From Arthrobacter sp. SDTb3-6 (GTDB lineage: Bacteria > Actinomycetota > Actinomycetes > Actinomycetales > Micrococcaceae): a stretch of 64,000 bases of DNA. Shown in pieces: positions 18,142-28,142 of this stretch. Numbering within the stretch: position 1 is the stretch's first letter; each line of letters opens with the position of its first letter. Where the stretch lies: positions 1 through 64,000 of the forward strand of contig NZ_JAAMFN010000022.1 of NCBI RefSeq assembly GCF_013376095.1, read 5' to 3'. The notes under the pieces were generated by a model. It did not search any database. It had not been told where the DNA came from and was given only the letters and a program-made list of their open reading frames with translations. The translations under genes were made by a program, and so were the position numbers.

Positions 18142-18684
18142 GTGAACACCAGATGCCCCGGCCCGGAACCGGAACAGGACCCCGACGCCAACCCGGCGTC
18201 GGTGGCCCGGTCCGTCATCCTGCGCCAGCTGACCAACTCGCCCAAGAGCCGGTACCAGCTGGCCCGGAAACTGGCCGAACGGCATGTCCCCGAGGACGTT
18301 GCGGAGGCGGTACTGGACCGCTTCGAGGAAGTCAAGCTTGTCGACGACGCCGAATTCGCCCAGCTCTGGGTGCGCAGCCGGGCCCGCAACAAGTCGATGG
18401 CCCGTGAGGCACTTAAGCGTGAACTGGCCGAGAAGGGGATCGCCCCGGAGCTGGCCGAGGAAGCGCTGGCCCAGGTCAGCGACGAAGACGAGGCGGACAA
18501 CGCCGAAGCCTTGGTGCGCCGGAAGCTGCGCGGGTCCATGGACCTGGCCGACCGGGACGAGCGCGAGAAGTACACGCGCCGCTGGGTGGCCATGCTTGCG
18601 CGCAAGGGTTTCAGCCCGTCGGCGGGCTTTGCCGTGGTGGGCCGGCTCATCGATGAACACCTGGATGGCGAATCACCGCAGTAA
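18142..18684 (+). CDS. recX: RecX, regulator of RecA
   Basis: A 180-residue protein that binds RecA filaments and limits their activity in known cases. It has the three-helix repeats of the family: SVILRQLTNSPKSRYQLARKLAERHVPEDVAEAVLDRFEEVKLVDDAEFAQLWVRSR, then REALKRELAEKGIAPELAEEAL, and a last repeat ending GFAVVGRLIDEH. The GTG start is 7 nt after recA, so SOS induction of recA should carry over to recX. Confidence 0.93.
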   Translation: MNTRCPGPEPEQDPDANPASVARSVILRQLTNSPKSRYQLARKLAERHVPEDVAEAVLDRFEEVKLVDDAEFAQLWVRSRARNKSMAREALKRELAEKGIAPELAEEALAQVSDEDEADNAEALVRRKLRGSMDLADRDEREKYTRRWVAMLARKGFSPSAGFAVVGRLIDEHLDGESPQ

Positions 18685-18726
18685 TTGCCGCCAAATCCGG
18701 GCCGGCCGCAGTTATGCTGGCCACCT

Positions 18727-20007
18727 ATGATTAGTTTTCCGCGTCGAGGAGTGAGTGTCCTGGCAGCCGCAGCAGCTGCCGGGTTGATCGTGGTTTCCGG
18801 AGTTTCCGCCAGCCCCGTCCAGGCCGACGACGGACCGCCCAGCGGATACCCCACCTGGTCCGACGTGCAAAAGGCGAAGGGAAACGCCGCCGCCACGCAG
18901 GCGGAAGTGGTGAAAATCAACGGGCTGCTGGCCAGCCTGTCCGCCGAATCCGACACCCTCGGCACCGCCGCCGTCCAGGCCGGCGCCGTCTACGCCGCCA
19001 CCCAGGCGAAACTGGACACGGTCACCGGCCAGGTGAACGTCCTGCGGGCCCAGGCCGGCCGGGCGGAAAAGCAGGCCCGCGGCTACCAGCAGGACGTGGC
19101 GGCCGTGGCCGTGCAAAGCTACAAGTCCGGCGGGGCCAACCTCGGCATCTTCGACACCCTGGCCACCCTGGGCTCCAGCAATGCGCTGCAGGGCCTGGGC
19201 CTGCTGGCACAGGTGGGGGAACAGACCGCTGACCGTGCCGTCAGGGCCAAGGATGCCACGGCCGTGGCGGACGCGCTCACCAAGTCGCGCCAGTCGGCAG
19301 AAGCTGAGCAGGCCACCCTGACGGCGGCATCGAAATCCGCGCTGGCAGCCGCCGTTGCGGCCCAGCAGGCCGTCGCCAACCAACTGGCTGCCCGGAAAAA
19401 GGACAGCGTCACCCTGAATGCGCAGCTGGCGTCGCTGAACCACACCACGGCCGCCGTCGAAAAGAAGTACCGCCAGGGCCAGGAGGCGCTGGCAGCCTAC
19501 GAGGCCGCACAGGAAGCCAAGCGCCGGGCCGCCGCGGCTGAGGCGGCACGGGAGGCCGCCGCCGCCCAGGCTGCGGCAGCTGCGGCAGCCGCGCAGCAGC
19601 AGGCCAACCAGGCAGCGCCGGCACCGCAGGCCGCCCCGGCCACCTCCGGTTTCATCCCGGTGGCGGTCCTGCTGCCGAACATCCCCGGCGGCGCCGTCAA
19701 CGACCCCGCCGGGGCACAGGCCTACGCCGCGTCCCGTCTGGGTGGCTACGGCTGGCCGCAAAGCCAGTTCCAGTGCCTGCTCCAGCTCTGGAACCAGGAG
19801 TCCGGCTGGCTGACCAACGCCACCAACCAGAGCAGCGGGGCCTATGGCGTCGCCCAGGCACTGCCTCCCGGCAAGTACTCCGACACCGGCGCCGACTGGC
19901 TCACCAACTACCGCACCCAGATCGACTGGGGCCTGGGCTACATCAGCAACCGCTACGGTTCCCCGTGCGGCGCCTGGGCCCACGAGGTGTCCAACAACTG
20001 GTACTGA
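18727..20007 (+). CDS. Secreted coiled-coil protein with a lysozyme-like C-terminal domain
   Basis: A 426-residue exported protein. The signal peptide spans about residues 1-33 (basic RRG, Ala/Val-rich core, cleavage likely after SPVQA). Residues about 45-300 are a long Ala-, Glu- and Lys-rich coiled coil, followed by an Ala/Gln linker. The last 80 residues form a transglycosylase or aggregation-promoting-factor type domain: CLLQLWNQESGW (catalytic Glu), then SSGAYGVAQALPPGKYSDTG and WGLGYISNRYG. It probably acts on peptidoglycan outside the cell. A TATGCT -10 lies 8 nt before the ATG. Confidence 0.8.
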   Translation: MISFPRRGVSVLAAAAAAGLIVVSGVSASPVQADDGPPSGYPTWSDVQKAKGNAAATQAEVVKINGLLASLSAESDTLGTAAVQAGAVYAATQAKLDTVTGQVNVLRAQAGRAEKQARGYQQDVAAVAVQSYKSGGANLGIFDTLATLGSSNALQGLGLLAQVGEQTADRAVRAKDATAVADALTKSRQSAEAEQATLTAASKSALAAAVAAQQAVANQLAARKKDSVTLNAQLASLNHTTAAVEKKYRQGQEALAAYEAAQEAKRRAAAAEAAREAAAAQAAAAAAAAQQQANQAAPAPQAAPATSGFIPVAVLLPNIPGGAVNDPAGAQAYAASRLGGYGWPQSQFQCLLQLWNQESGWLTNATNQSSGAYGVAQALPPGKYSDTGADWLTNYRTQIDWGLGYISNRYGSPCGAWAHEVSNNWY

Positions 20008-20049
20008 CGGACCCCGGGCAGGCATTTAGCGCCTTTCCCCGGCAGGACT

Positions 20050-20055
20050 TAAGCT
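20050..20055 (+). promoter_or_regulatory. -10 element of a probable leaderless miaB promoter
   Basis: TAAGCT ends 6 nt before the GTG at 20062. Confidence 0.45.
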
Positions 20056-20061
20056 TGATGG

Positions 20062-21630
20062 GTGAGCCTGACCCTAGACAGCGTTGATTCTTCCGCCACC
20101 TCCAGCCGCCCCCGCACCTACCAGGTGCGCACCTACGGCTGCCAAATGAACGTCCATGATTCCGAACGCATGGCCGGCCTGCTCGAGGCAGCCGGCCTGG
20201 TGTCCCTGGCCGACGCCGGCGACGCGCCGGTGCGCGACGGCCACGGCGGGCCCGTGCCCGACGTGGTGGTGTTCAACACCTGTGCCGTGCGCGAAAACGC
20301 GGACAACAAGCTCTACGGCAATCTCGGGATGCTCGCCCACATCAAGGAAACCAACCCCGGCATGCAAATTGCCGTCGGCGGCTGCCTGGCGCAGAAGGAC
20401 CGCGACACCATCCAAAAGCGCGCCCCCTGGGTGGATGTGGTCTTTGGCACGCACAACGTCGGAGCCCTGCCGGTCCTGCTGGAACGCGCCCGCCACAACG
20501 CCGACGCCCAGATGGAAATCCTGGAATCCCTGGACGTGTTCCCTTCCACGCTGCCCACCCGCCGCGACGCCGTCTACTCCGGCTGGGTCAGCATCTCGGT
20601 GGGCTGCAACAACACGTGCACCTTTTGCATCGTGCCTTCCCTGCGCGGCAAGGAACGCGACCGCCGCCCCGGGGAAATCCTGGCCGAGATCCAGGCCCTC
20701 GTGGACGACGGCGCCATCGAGGTCACGCTGCTGGGCCAGAACGTGAACTCGTACGGCGTGGAGTTTGGCGACCGGCTGGCCTTTGGCAAGCTGCTGCGCG
20801 CCTGCGGCGGGATCAAGGGGCTGGAGCGCGTGCGCTTCACCAGCCCGCACCCGGCCGCGTTCACCGACGACGTCATCGCCGCCATGGCCGAAACCCCCAA
20901 CGTCATGCCCCAGCTGCACATGCCGCTGCAGTCCGGCTCGGACAAGGTCCTCAAGGATATGCGTCGTTCGTACCGCTCGGCGAAATTCCTGGGCATCCTG
21001 GAGAAGGTGCGCGAAAAGATGCCGGACGCGGCCATCTCCACCGACATCATCGTCGGCTTCCCCGGGGAAACCGAGGAGGATTTCCAGGCCACGCTCGACG
21101 TCGTCGAAAAGTCACGCTTCGCCACCGCCTTCACCTTCCAGTACTCCAAGCGCCCCGGCACCCCCGCAGCGGATCTGCCGGACCAGCTGCCCAAGGAAGT
21201 GGTGCAGGAACGTTTCCTACGCCTGACCGCGCTGCAGGACAGGATCGCCGCCGAGGAAAACGCCCGGCAGGTGGGCCGCACCGTGGAGGTCATGGTCACG
21301 GCGCAGTCCGGCCGCAAGGCCACCGAAACGCACCGGCTGTCCGGCCGCGCCCAGGACCAGCGCCTGGTCCACTTCAGCGTCCCCGAGGGCGCCACGGCGC
21401 CGCGCCCGGGCGACGTCGTCACCGTCACCATCACCGGGGCTGCGGCCTTCCACCTGGTGGCGGACCCGTCACCGGCGGACTACCGGCTGCGCCGCACCCG
21501 GGCCGGCGACGCCTGGGACCTGGCCCAGGCCGATTCCTGCGGCGCACCGGCCCCGGGCGCCGGCACGTCCGCCGGGGGCCGGCAGGCAGTGTCCCTGGGC
21601 ATGCCTGCGCTGCCCGTGCGCAGCGCGTGA
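20062..21630 (+). CDS. miaB: tRNA-2-methylthio-N6-dimethylallyladenosine synthase MiaB
   Basis: A radical SAM methylthiotransferase acting on i6A37 of tRNA. The order is an N-terminal UPF0004 domain ([18 protein letters not shown], with further Cys in NTCAVRE and GGCLAQKD), the radical SAM cluster CNNTCTFC, and a C-terminal TRAM domain. At 522 residues it is slightly longer than usual because of a Gly/Ala-rich tail after the TRAM domain. miaA, whose product is its substrate, overlaps by 4 bp. Confidence 0.96.
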   Translation: MSLTLDSVDSSATSSRPRTYQVRTYGCQMNVHDSERMAGLLEAAGLVSLADAGDAPVRDGHGGPVPDVVVFNTCAVRENADNKLYGNLGMLAHIKETNPGMQIAVGGCLAQKDRDTIQKRAPWVDVVFGTHNVGALPVLLERARHNADAQMEILESLDVFPSTLPTRRDAVYSGWVSISVGCNNTCTFCIVPSLRGKERDRRPGEILAEIQALVDDGAIEVTLLGQNVNSYGVEFGDRLAFGKLLRACGGIKGLERVRFTSPHPAAFTDDVIAAMAETPNVMPQLHMPLQSGSDKVLKDMRRSYRSAKFLGILEKVREKMPDAAISTDIIVGFPGETEEDFQATLDVVEKSRFATAFTFQYSKRPGTPAADLPDQLPKEVVQERFLRLTALQDRIAAEENARQVGRTVEVMVTAQSGRKATETHRLSGRAQDQRLVHFSVPEGATAPRPGDVVTVTITGAAAFHLVADPSPADYRLRRTRAGDAWDLAQADSCGAPAPGAGTSAGGRQAVSLGMPALPVRSA

Positions 21631-22619
21631 GCCCAGCCGGCGCGCCGCGGGCCGGCCGCAGGGACGCGGTGCCGCCCGTTGTCGCCGTCGTCGGGCCCAC
21701 GGGTTCGGGCAAGTCGGAGCTGGCCCTGCAGCTGGCCGAACGGTTCAACGGTGAGGCCGTCAACGCCGACTCCATGCAGTTCTACCGCGGCATGGACATC
21801 GGCACCGCCAAGCTGCCGCCGGCCGAACGCCGCGGCATCCCGCACCACCTGATGGATTTTCTCGGCGTCCGGGAAGACACCACGGTGGCCGGGTTCCAGG
21901 CGATGGCCCGCGCTGCCGTCGCGGACATCCAGTCCCGCGGGAAGCTGCCCATCCTTGTGGGCGGCTCCGGGCTGTACGTGCGCGCCGCCGTGGACGTGCT
22001 GGAATTCCCCGGCACGGATCCGGGCGTGCGTGCCCGCCTGGAAGCGGAGCTCGACGCCGGCGGGCCGGACGCGCTGGCCGCCCGCCTGGCCCGCGTGGAT
22101 CCGGTGTCGGCGGCCCGCATCCGCGACGGCAGGCGGCTGGTCCGCGCCCTGGAAGTCCACGAACTGACGGGCCGCCCGTTCAGCTCCTTCATGCCGGAGC
22201 GGCAGTACGTCCAGCCGACGCTGCAGATCGGGCTCAACGGCGACAGGGCCGCCTTGCACCAACGGCTGGCGGCCCGCGTCGACGCCATGGTCGCCGCCGG
22301 GCTGGAAGAGGAGGTGCGGGCCCTCATCCCGCAGGGCCTGCGGGAAGGCCGGACCGCGCGCAAGGCGCTGGGCTACCAGCAGTTCCTGCGCGTCATCGAC
22401 GGCACTTCCACGGTGGAGCAGGCGGCCGGGGACACCGTCACGGCCACGCGGCAGTTTGCGCGCCGCCAGCTGACCTGGTTCCGCGCCGACCCCCGCGTCC
22501 AGTGGCTCGATTGGTCACAACCGGACCTCGGCGCGGCTGCCGCGGCGCTCGTGGACCGCGTCTGGGGCGGCACGGCAGCGGCAGGCGGGGAGTCCGGCGT
22601 CGAACCCGAGGTGCCTTAG
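21627..22619 (+). CDS. miaA: tRNA dimethylallyltransferase MiaA
   Basis: MiaA isopentenylates A37 of tRNAs reading UNN codons, the step before MiaB. The GTG start at 21627 overlaps the miaB stop as GTGA and gives 330 residues. Motifs are the P-loop [49 protein letters not shown] and the late ARRQLTWFR. Its TAG stop forms the first bases of the dapF -10. Confidence 0.95.
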   Translation: MSPAGAPRAGRRDAVPPVVAVVGPTGSGKSELALQLAERFNGEAVNADSMQFYRGMDIGTAKLPPAERRGIPHHLMDFLGVREDTTVAGFQAMARAAVADIQSRGKLPILVGGSGLYVRAAVDVLEFPGTDPGVRARLEAELDAGGPDALAARLARVDPVSAARIRDGRRLVRALEVHELTGRPFSSFMPERQYVQPTLQIGLNGDRAALHQRLAARVDAMVAAGLEEEVRALIPQGLREGRTARKALGYQQFLRVIDGTSTVEQAAGDTVTATRQFARRQLTWFRADPRVQWLDWSQPDLGAAAAALVDRVWGGTAAAGGESGVEPEVP

Positions 22620-22622
22620 TCT
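22617..22622 (+). promoter_or_regulatory. -10 element of a probable leaderless dapF promoter
   Basis: TAGTCT ends 6 nt before the dapF ATG and begins with the miaA stop codon, exactly as at moaE/dapB. Confidence 0.5.
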
Positions 22623-22628
22623 TAAACC

Positions 22629-23549
22629 ATGACTGACACGCTTGGCACCCTGACCGGACTCCGCTTCGCCAAGGGGCACGGCACCGGCAACGATTTCGTC
22701 CTGGTGGCCGATCCCGACGGCGAACGCGAACTCGCCCCGGAGCAGGTCGCCCAGTTGTGCGACCGGCACCTGGGCATCGGCGCCGACGGGCTCATCCGCG
22801 CCGTCCGTTCCGTGCACCTGCCGGAGGGCGCGGCGCTGCTGGGGCAAAACCCGGACGCCGAATGGTTCATGGACTACCGCAATGGCGACGGCTCGCTGTC
22901 GGAGATGTGCGGCAACGGCGTGCGCGTCTTTGTGCACTTCCTCATCAACCAGGGCCTGGCCGTCCTGGCCGAGGGCGAGGCGCTGACCATCGGCACCCGG
23001 GGCGGCCCCAAGGTGGTGTCCCGCACCGCCGGCGGCTACCGCGTGGACATGGGGCCGTGGGAGTTCATCTTCCCGCAGCAGGCCCGCGAGCACGGCACGG
23101 ATTCGCTGGTGGAGGCCGCCGGCCTGGAGGTGGCCCGCCCCGCCCTGTCGGTGGACATGGGCAACCCGCACACCGTGGTGGCGCTGGCCGACCGCGGAGA
23201 ACTTGCGCGCACGGTCCTGGTGGATGCGCCGTCCGTGACCCCGCTTCCGCCCCACGGCACCAACGTGGAGTTTGCCGTGCCCGCCGAGCCGCTGGTGACC
23301 GGCGACGTCGGCAACATCACCATGCGTGTCCACGAACGTGGCGTGGGGGAGACCATGTCCTGCGGCACCGGGGCGTGTGCCGCAGCGGCCGCGACCCGTT
23401 TCTGGGCCGGTGCCGACGCCCCGGACACCTGGGCCGTGGCGGTGCCCGGCGGCACCGTGGGCGTACGGTTCTTCGCCGCCCCCGACGGCCGCGAACACGT
23501 GGAACTGAGCGGGCCGGCAGTGATTGTCGCCGACGGGGTGCTCGCCTAG
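22629..23549 (+). CDS. dapF: Diaminopimelate epimerase DapF
   Basis: DapF converts LL- to meso-diaminopimelate for lysine and peptidoglycan. The 306 residues show the two-domain racemase fold: [12 protein letters not shown] at the N-terminus, the first catalytic Cys in [20 protein letters not shown], and the second Cys in [13 protein letters not shown]. The stop codon overlaps that of the convergent methyltransferase gene in the sequence CTAG. Confidence 0.97.
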   Translation: MTDTLGTLTGLRFAKGHGTGNDFVLVADPDGERELAPEQVAQLCDRHLGIGADGLIRAVRSVHLPEGAALLGQNPDAEWFMDYRNGDGSLSEMCGNGVRVFVHFLINQGLAVLAEGEALTIGTRGGPKVVSRTAGGYRVDMGPWEFIFPQQAREHGTDSLVEAAGLEVARPALSVDMGNPHTVVALADRGELARTVLVDAPSVTPLPPHGTNVEFAVPAEPLVTGDVGNITMRVHERGVGETMSCGTGACAAAAATRFWAGADAPDTWAVAVPGGTVGVRFFAAPDGREHVELSGPAVIVADGVLA

Positions 23550-24187
23550 ACGGCGGCGGGGCGCAGGACCTTCAGGATCCGGAACGCCTTGTGCGTTGAA
23601 TCGCGGGAAACCGTGAACCCGGCATCCGGGTACCGTTCGGCAAGCTCCCCGGCGAGCCAGCGCTGGAGCGAATCCGAGCCCAGGTTCTTTTGCACCACCA
23701 GGTAGGCCGTGCCGCCGGCGGCCAGGCGGGGCAGCCACATCAGCAGGATCGAATGCAGCTCCGACTTGCCCACCCGGATGGGGGGATTGGACCAGATGGT
23801 GTTGAAACGCACGGCCGGGTCCACGGCGTCGGGCGTGGACGCGCGCACATTGGCCAGGCCCAAGGCGGCGGCGTTGTCGTTCGTCAAGTCGATGGAGCGC
23901 TGGTTGACGTCCACGGCATGGACGGTGGCACCGGGGGAGCGCAGCGCCAGGGTCAGGGCCACGGGCCCCCAGCCGCAGCCAATGTCGAGCAGGTGTCCCT
24001 CCGGGGACGGCGGCGGCGCCCCGTTGAGGAGCACGGTGGTGCCCTTGTCCACGCCGTCCGGGCTGAAAATGCCGCCGGCCGTCTGCAGGCGGCGTTCGGC
24101 ACCGGCCAGGAACACCGTCAGCGGCCGCCGCTTCAGCGGCGTGGACGGCTGTGGACTGAAGTAATGATCTGCTCCCTGAGTACCCAT
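23546..24187 (-). CDS. RsmC-like class I methyltransferase
   Basis: A 213-residue SAM-dependent methyltransferase with the MTS domain of 16S rRNA m2G1207 methyltransferases. SAM motif I is [21 protein letters not shown]. The catalytic-type motif is [11 protein letters not shown] (NPP-[FY/I]). It corresponds to the single-domain form found in actinobacteria, lacking the N-terminal half of E. coli RsmC. The exact rRNA target is inferred from the family. It converges on dapF with a 4-bp overlap of stops. Confidence 0.85.
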   Translation of the reverse strand: MGTQGADHYFSPQPSTPLKRRPLTVFLAGAERRLQTAGGIFSPDGVDKGTTVLLNGAPPPSPEGHLLDIGCGWGPVALTLALRSPGATVHAVDVNQRSIDLTNDNAAALGLANVRASTPDAVDPAVRFNTIWSNPPIRVGKSELHSILLMWLPRLAAGGTAYLVVQKNLGSDSLQRWLAGELAERYPDAGFTVSRDSTHKAFRILKVLRPAAV

Positions 24188-24350
24188 AGTCCTGCCAGAT
24201 TAGTGGCAATTGCGGGCCAACGGTATTTGGGCACTCCCGGGCCGGTGCCCCGGGGCCTGGCCGCCGGCTTGTCCACAGGGCCGTCCCGGCGAAGGTGTGG
24301 CTGTCGGTGCCCGGGACTACGATTGAGGTATCGCCCCCGTTAAGGAGAAC

Positions 24351-25994
24351 ATGTCCAACCCATCTGCACCCCGCGGTGCCGCCGACGACCACGGCCCCCG
24401 CGGCACATCCGCTGCAGGCCCTGCCGGCTCGGACCCCTCGGTCACGGAGATTGAAGCCGTGATTGACCGCATCCTGGCCAAGGATGCCGCCGTCGGGCGG
24501 GCCGCCCGCGAGGACGCCCGGCTCGACTCCGAAGATCCCGATTCAGCGGCCGGGACGTCCCACCCCATCATTGGACGGGCCCAGGCACTTTCCCGGCTGG
24601 ACTTCCAGCACAGCAGCTTCGACGGGGACCAGTCCGAACTGGCCGCCCGCAACGCCTTGCGCCGCACCGCCGGTCTGTCCACGGAACTTGAAGATGTCAC
24701 CGAGGTTGAGTACCGCCAGCTCCGCCTGGAGCGGGTGGTCCTGGCGGGGCTGTGGAGTGAAGGCACCATGGCCGACGCCGAAAACTCGCTGCGCGAATTG
24801 GCCGCCCTGGCTGAAACTGCCGGCTCCGAGGTGCTGGACGGGCTGGTGCAGCGCCGCGCCAAGCCGGACCCCGCCACCTACCTGGGACAGGGCAAGGCCC
24901 AGGAACTGAAGGACATCGTGCACGCCACCGGCGCGGACACCGTAATTGTCGACGGCGACCTTGCCCCCTCCCAGCGGCGCACGCTCGAGGAAGTCGTCAA
25001 GGTCAAGGTCATTGACCGCACGGCCCTGATCCTGGACATTTTCGCCCAGCACGCGCAGTCCCGGGAGGGCCGGGCACAGGTGGAACTGGCCCAGATGGAA
25101 TACCTGCTCCCGCGCCTGCGCGGCTGGGGTGAATCCATGTCCAGGCAGGCAGGCGGCCGGGTCGGCGCCGCCGGCGGCGGCATCGGCTCGCGCGGACCCG
25201 GTGAGACCAAGATGGAACTGGACCGGCGGAAGATCCGCACCCGCATGGCCAAGCTGCGCCGGGAAATCGCCGCCATGAAGCCGGCCCGGGAAACCAAGCG
25301 GGCCAACCGAAAGCGCAACGCCGTGCCGTCCGTGGCAATTGCCGGGTACACGAATGCCGGCAAGTCGTCCCTGCTCAACCGGCTCACCGATGCCGGGGTG
25401 CTGGTGGAAAACGCCTTGTTCGCCACGCTGGACCCGACCGTCCGGAAGACCGAAACGGCCGACGGCCTAGGCTACACCCTGGTGGACACGGTCGGCTTTG
25501 TCCGTTCCCTGCCCACCCAGCTGGTGGAGGCGTTTCGCTCCACCCTCGAAGAGGTGGCCGACGCCGACCTGATCCTGCACATCGTGGATGCCTCCCATCC
25601 GGACCCGGAAGGCCAGATTGCCGCCGTGCGCACGGTGTTCACCGAAGTCGGGGCGCAGAAAATTCCTGAAATCATTGTCCTGAACAAGGCGGACATCGCC
25701 GACCCCTTCGTGGTGGAGCGGCTGCGGCAGCGCGAACCGCGCACCGTGGTGGTTTCCGCCCGCACGGGGGCGGGGATCGAGGAGCTGCTGGCAGCGATCA
25801 GTGCGGCCATTCCCCGGCCCAGCGTCGAGTTGACACTGCTCATTCCCTACGACCGCGGCGACGTCCTGAACCGGCTCCACCGCAGCGACGCCGAGATCAT
25901 CAGCATCGAGCACGGCGAGCACGGCACCATTGCCCATGTCCGGGTCCGCGAAGGCCTGGCCAGTGAAGTCGAGCCGTTTGTCCAGCATGGGTGA
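24351..25994 (+). CDS. hflX: Ribosome-associated GTPase HflX
   Basis: A 547-residue GTPase that in other bacteria rescues or splits stalled ribosomes under stress. An actinobacterial N-terminal extension of about 100 residues precedes the HflX domain (DTVIVDGDLAPSQRRTLEE; then the Gly-rich GRVGAAGGGIGSRGPGE). The G domain has G1 GYTNAGKSS (Lys 338), G3 DTVGFV and G4 NKAD. A Shine-Dalgarno AAGGAG precedes the ATG, and a TACGAT -10 lies at about 24313. It overlaps dinG by 8 bp. Confidence 0.94.
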   Translation: MSNPSAPRGAADDHGPRGTSAAGPAGSDPSVTEIEAVIDRILAKDAAVGRAAREDARLDSEDPDSAAGTSHPIIGRAQALSRLDFQHSSFDGDQSELAARNALRRTAGLSTELEDVTEVEYRQLRLERVVLAGLWSEGTMADAENSLRELAALAETAGSEVLDGLVQRRAKPDPATYLGQGKAQELKDIVHATGADTVIVDGDLAPSQRRTLEEVVKVKVIDRTALILDIFAQHAQSREGRAQVELAQMEYLLPRLRGWGESMSRQAGGRVGAAGGGIGSRGPGETKMELDRRKIRTRMAKLRREIAAMKPARETKRANRKRNAVPSVAIAGYTNAGKSSLLNRLTDAGVLVENALFATLDPTVRKTETADGLGYTLVDTVGFVRSLPTQLVEAFRSTLEEVADADLILHIVDASHPDPEGQIAAVRTVFTEVGAQKIPEIIVLNKADIADPFVVERLRQREPRTVVVSARTGAGIEELLAAISAAIPRPSVELTLLIPYDRGDVLNRLHRSDAEIISIEHGEHGTIAHVRVREGLASEVEPFVQHG

Positions 25995-28029
25995 GGCCGC
26001 AACCACCGCGGGGCCGCTCGCGGCCCAGGCGCTGGAACTGCTGGACAGCGCCGTGGCAGCCATGGGCGGCCAGCGCCGTGAGGGCCAGCATGAGATGGTC
26101 CGCCGGGTCGTGACAGCGCTGGAAAGTGGCGAGCACCTGCTGGTCCAGGCCGGCACGGGGACCGGGAAGTCCCTGGCCTACCTGATCCCGCTGATTGTGC
26201 ATTCGCTGACCAGCGACAAACCCTCGGTTGTGGCGACGGCAACGCTGGCCCTGCAGGCCCAGATTGTGGGCCGCGACGTGCCCCGGCTGCTCGCTGCGCT
26301 GGAGCCGCTGCTGCCACGGCCCATCGATGTGGCGCTCGTCAAGGGACGCAGCAATTACGTGTGCAAGCACAAGCTCGAAGGGGGGTTCCCGTCCGAGGAT
26401 TCCGCCGAGGGCGCCCTCTTCAGCCTGGGGGAAGACTCCAGCGTGGTGCACCTGCCCGGTGCCAAGTCCGGCCCGTCATCGCCCCTGGGCCGCGAAGTGG
26501 TGCGGCTGCGGGAATGGGCCGGGACTACGGAAACCGGCGACCGCGACGAACTCGTGCCCGGCGTCACGGACAAGGCCTGGCGACAGGTCTCGGTCACGTC
26601 AATGGAATGCCTCGGGGCACAGAAATGCCCGCTGGCCGAAGTGTGCTTTTCCGAGCTGGCCCGGGCCAAGGGCGGCGAAGCGGACATCGTGGTCACCAAC
26701 CACGCCATGCTCGCCATCAGCGCCTTCGAGGGCATTGCCGTGCTGCCCGACTACGACGTCGTGGTGGTGGACGAGGCCCATGAGCTCCAGGACCGTGTCA
26801 CGGGCGCCGTGACCGGCCAGCTGTCCCTGCAAATGGTGCAGGCCGCCGCGTCCAGCACGCGCAAGCACACCGGTGTGTCGGTGGAGGCGCTCCATGGTGC
26901 GGCCACGGCCCTGGACATGGCATTTTCGGGCACGCCCAGCGGGCTGCTGCCCAATGGACTCAACGACGAACACGCCGCAGCCATTGAACAGTTGCGTGAC
27001 GCGGCCCGCGTGGCGCTGTCCGACTCCAAGCCGGACGGCAACGCGGCAGCCGACGGCGGGCGGTCGATCGCCAGGTCCCGGCTCAACCTGATCTTTGACC
27101 TGTGCGAACGGCTGCTCACCGCCAGGGATTCCCGCGAAGTGGTGTGGACCTCCCGCACCGGGACCTTCGCTCCCGGCAAGGGCTACCAGAAGGCCGACGA
27201 GAGCGAACCCCCCGTTATCAACATTGCCCCCCTCAGCGTGGCCGGCAAGCTCCGCGAGGGCCTGTTCGCGGACCACACGGTCGTGCTGACCTCCGCCACG
27301 CTGGCCATCGGTTCATCGTTCCAAGCCACGGCCGGGGGGCTGGGGCTGCTGGGCGCCAATGCACCGTCCTGGGCCGGCGCCGACGTCGGCTCGCCCTTTG
27401 ACTACCCCAAGCAGGGCATGCTGTACGTGGCTTCGCACCTGGCCAAGCCGGGCTTTGGCAATTCCCCCGAACAGCTGTCCGAGTTGGAGGCCCTCATCAC
27501 CGCCGCGGGCGGCGGCACGCTGGCCTTGTTCTCCTCGCGGCGGGCTGCGGAGGACGCGGCGGAAAAGCTGCGGAAAAAGCTCAAGGTCAAGATCCTCTGC
27601 CAGGGCGACTCGTCCATGGCCGGACTGATCAAGGAATTTTCGGACGAGCCGGACACCTGCCTGTTTGGCACCATGTCCCTCTGGCAGGGCGTGGACGTCC
27701 AAGGCGCCTCGTGCCGGCTCGTGGTCATCGACAGGATTCCGTTTCCACGACCGGACGACCCCCTTGTCATGGCACGGGCCAGGGCCGTGGCCCAAAGCGG
27801 CGGTGACGGGTTCATTGCCATCTCCGCCACGCACGCTGCCATCCGGCTGGCACAGGGCGTGGGGCGGCTGATCCGTTCCAGCAGCGACCGCGGCGTGGTT
27901 GCCGTCCTGGACTCCCGCCTGGCGAACGCCGGCTATGGCGGCTTCCTCCGTGCCGCGCTGCCGCCCTTCTGGTCCACCAAGGACCGCGCCGTGGCCCTCG
28001 CCGCGCTGCAGAGGCTTTCCGGCAAGTAG
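25987..28029 (+). CDS. dinG: DinG-type ATP-dependent DNA helicase
   Basis: An XPD/DinG-family superfamily 2 helicase of 680 residues. Walker A is AGTGTGKSLAYLIP (Lys 61), the DEAH box is VVVDEAHELQDR (Asp 262), and the late motif is HAAIRLAQGVGRLIRSSSDRG. Four cysteines (YVCKHK; then MECLGAQKCPLAEVCF) are in position to bind a 4Fe-4S cluster. The start at 25987 overlaps hflX in ATGGGTGA, so translation is coupled. No LexA box is obvious before hflX. It converges on lexA. Confidence 0.9.
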   Translation: MGEAATTAGPLAAQALELLDSAVAAMGGQRREGQHEMVRRVVTALESGEHLLVQAGTGTGKSLAYLIPLIVHSLTSDKPSVVATATLALQAQIVGRDVPRLLAALEPLLPRPIDVALVKGRSNYVCKHKLEGGFPSEDSAEGALFSLGEDSSVVHLPGAKSGPSSPLGREVVRLREWAGTTETGDRDELVPGVTDKAWRQVSVTSMECLGAQKCPLAEVCFSELARAKGGEADIVVTNHAMLAISAFEGIAVLPDYDVVVVDEAHELQDRVTGAVTGQLSLQMVQAAASSTRKHTGVSVEALHGAATALDMAFSGTPSGLLPNGLNDEHAAAIEQLRDAARVALSDSKPDGNAAADGGRSIARSRLNLIFDLCERLLTARDSREVVWTSRTGTFAPGKGYQKADESEPPVINIAPLSVAGKLREGLFADHTVVLTSATLAIGSSFQATAGGLGLLGANAPSWAGADVGSPFDYPKQGMLYVASHLAKPGFGNSPEQLSELEALITAAGGGTLALFSSRRAAEDAAEKLRKKLKVKILCQGDSSMAGLIKEFSDEPDTCLFGTMSLWQGVDVQGASCRLVVIDRIPFPRPDDPLVMARARAVAQSGGDGFIAISATHAAIRLAQGVGRLIRSSSDRGVVAVLDSRLANAGYGGFLRAALPPFWSTKDRAVALAALQRLSGK

Positions 28030-28113
28030 CCGCCGGCGCCAGCCGGCCCGGCATTTTTCCGTCGGCCCTTCGACGCCGCGGCCGCGGGCGGCCTTGGCGC
28101 CTCCTTTACGCCT

Positions 28114-28130
28114 CCGACAAAAAATGTCGG
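28114..28130. terminator. Small hairpin between dinG and lexA
   Basis: CCGACA and TGTCGG form a 6-bp stem around AAAAA, 13 nt before the lexA stop on the plus strand. It is short and the A/T run is in the loop, so it is a weak terminator candidate for the convergent genes. Confidence 0.3.
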
Positions 28131-28142
28131 CTCCGGGCTTGC

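Noticed and set aside
25930-25986. Longer N-terminus for dinG starting at 25930
   Set aside because: It would lie entirely in hflX, and the added residues are not family-like; ATGGGTGA coupling at 25987 is more natural.
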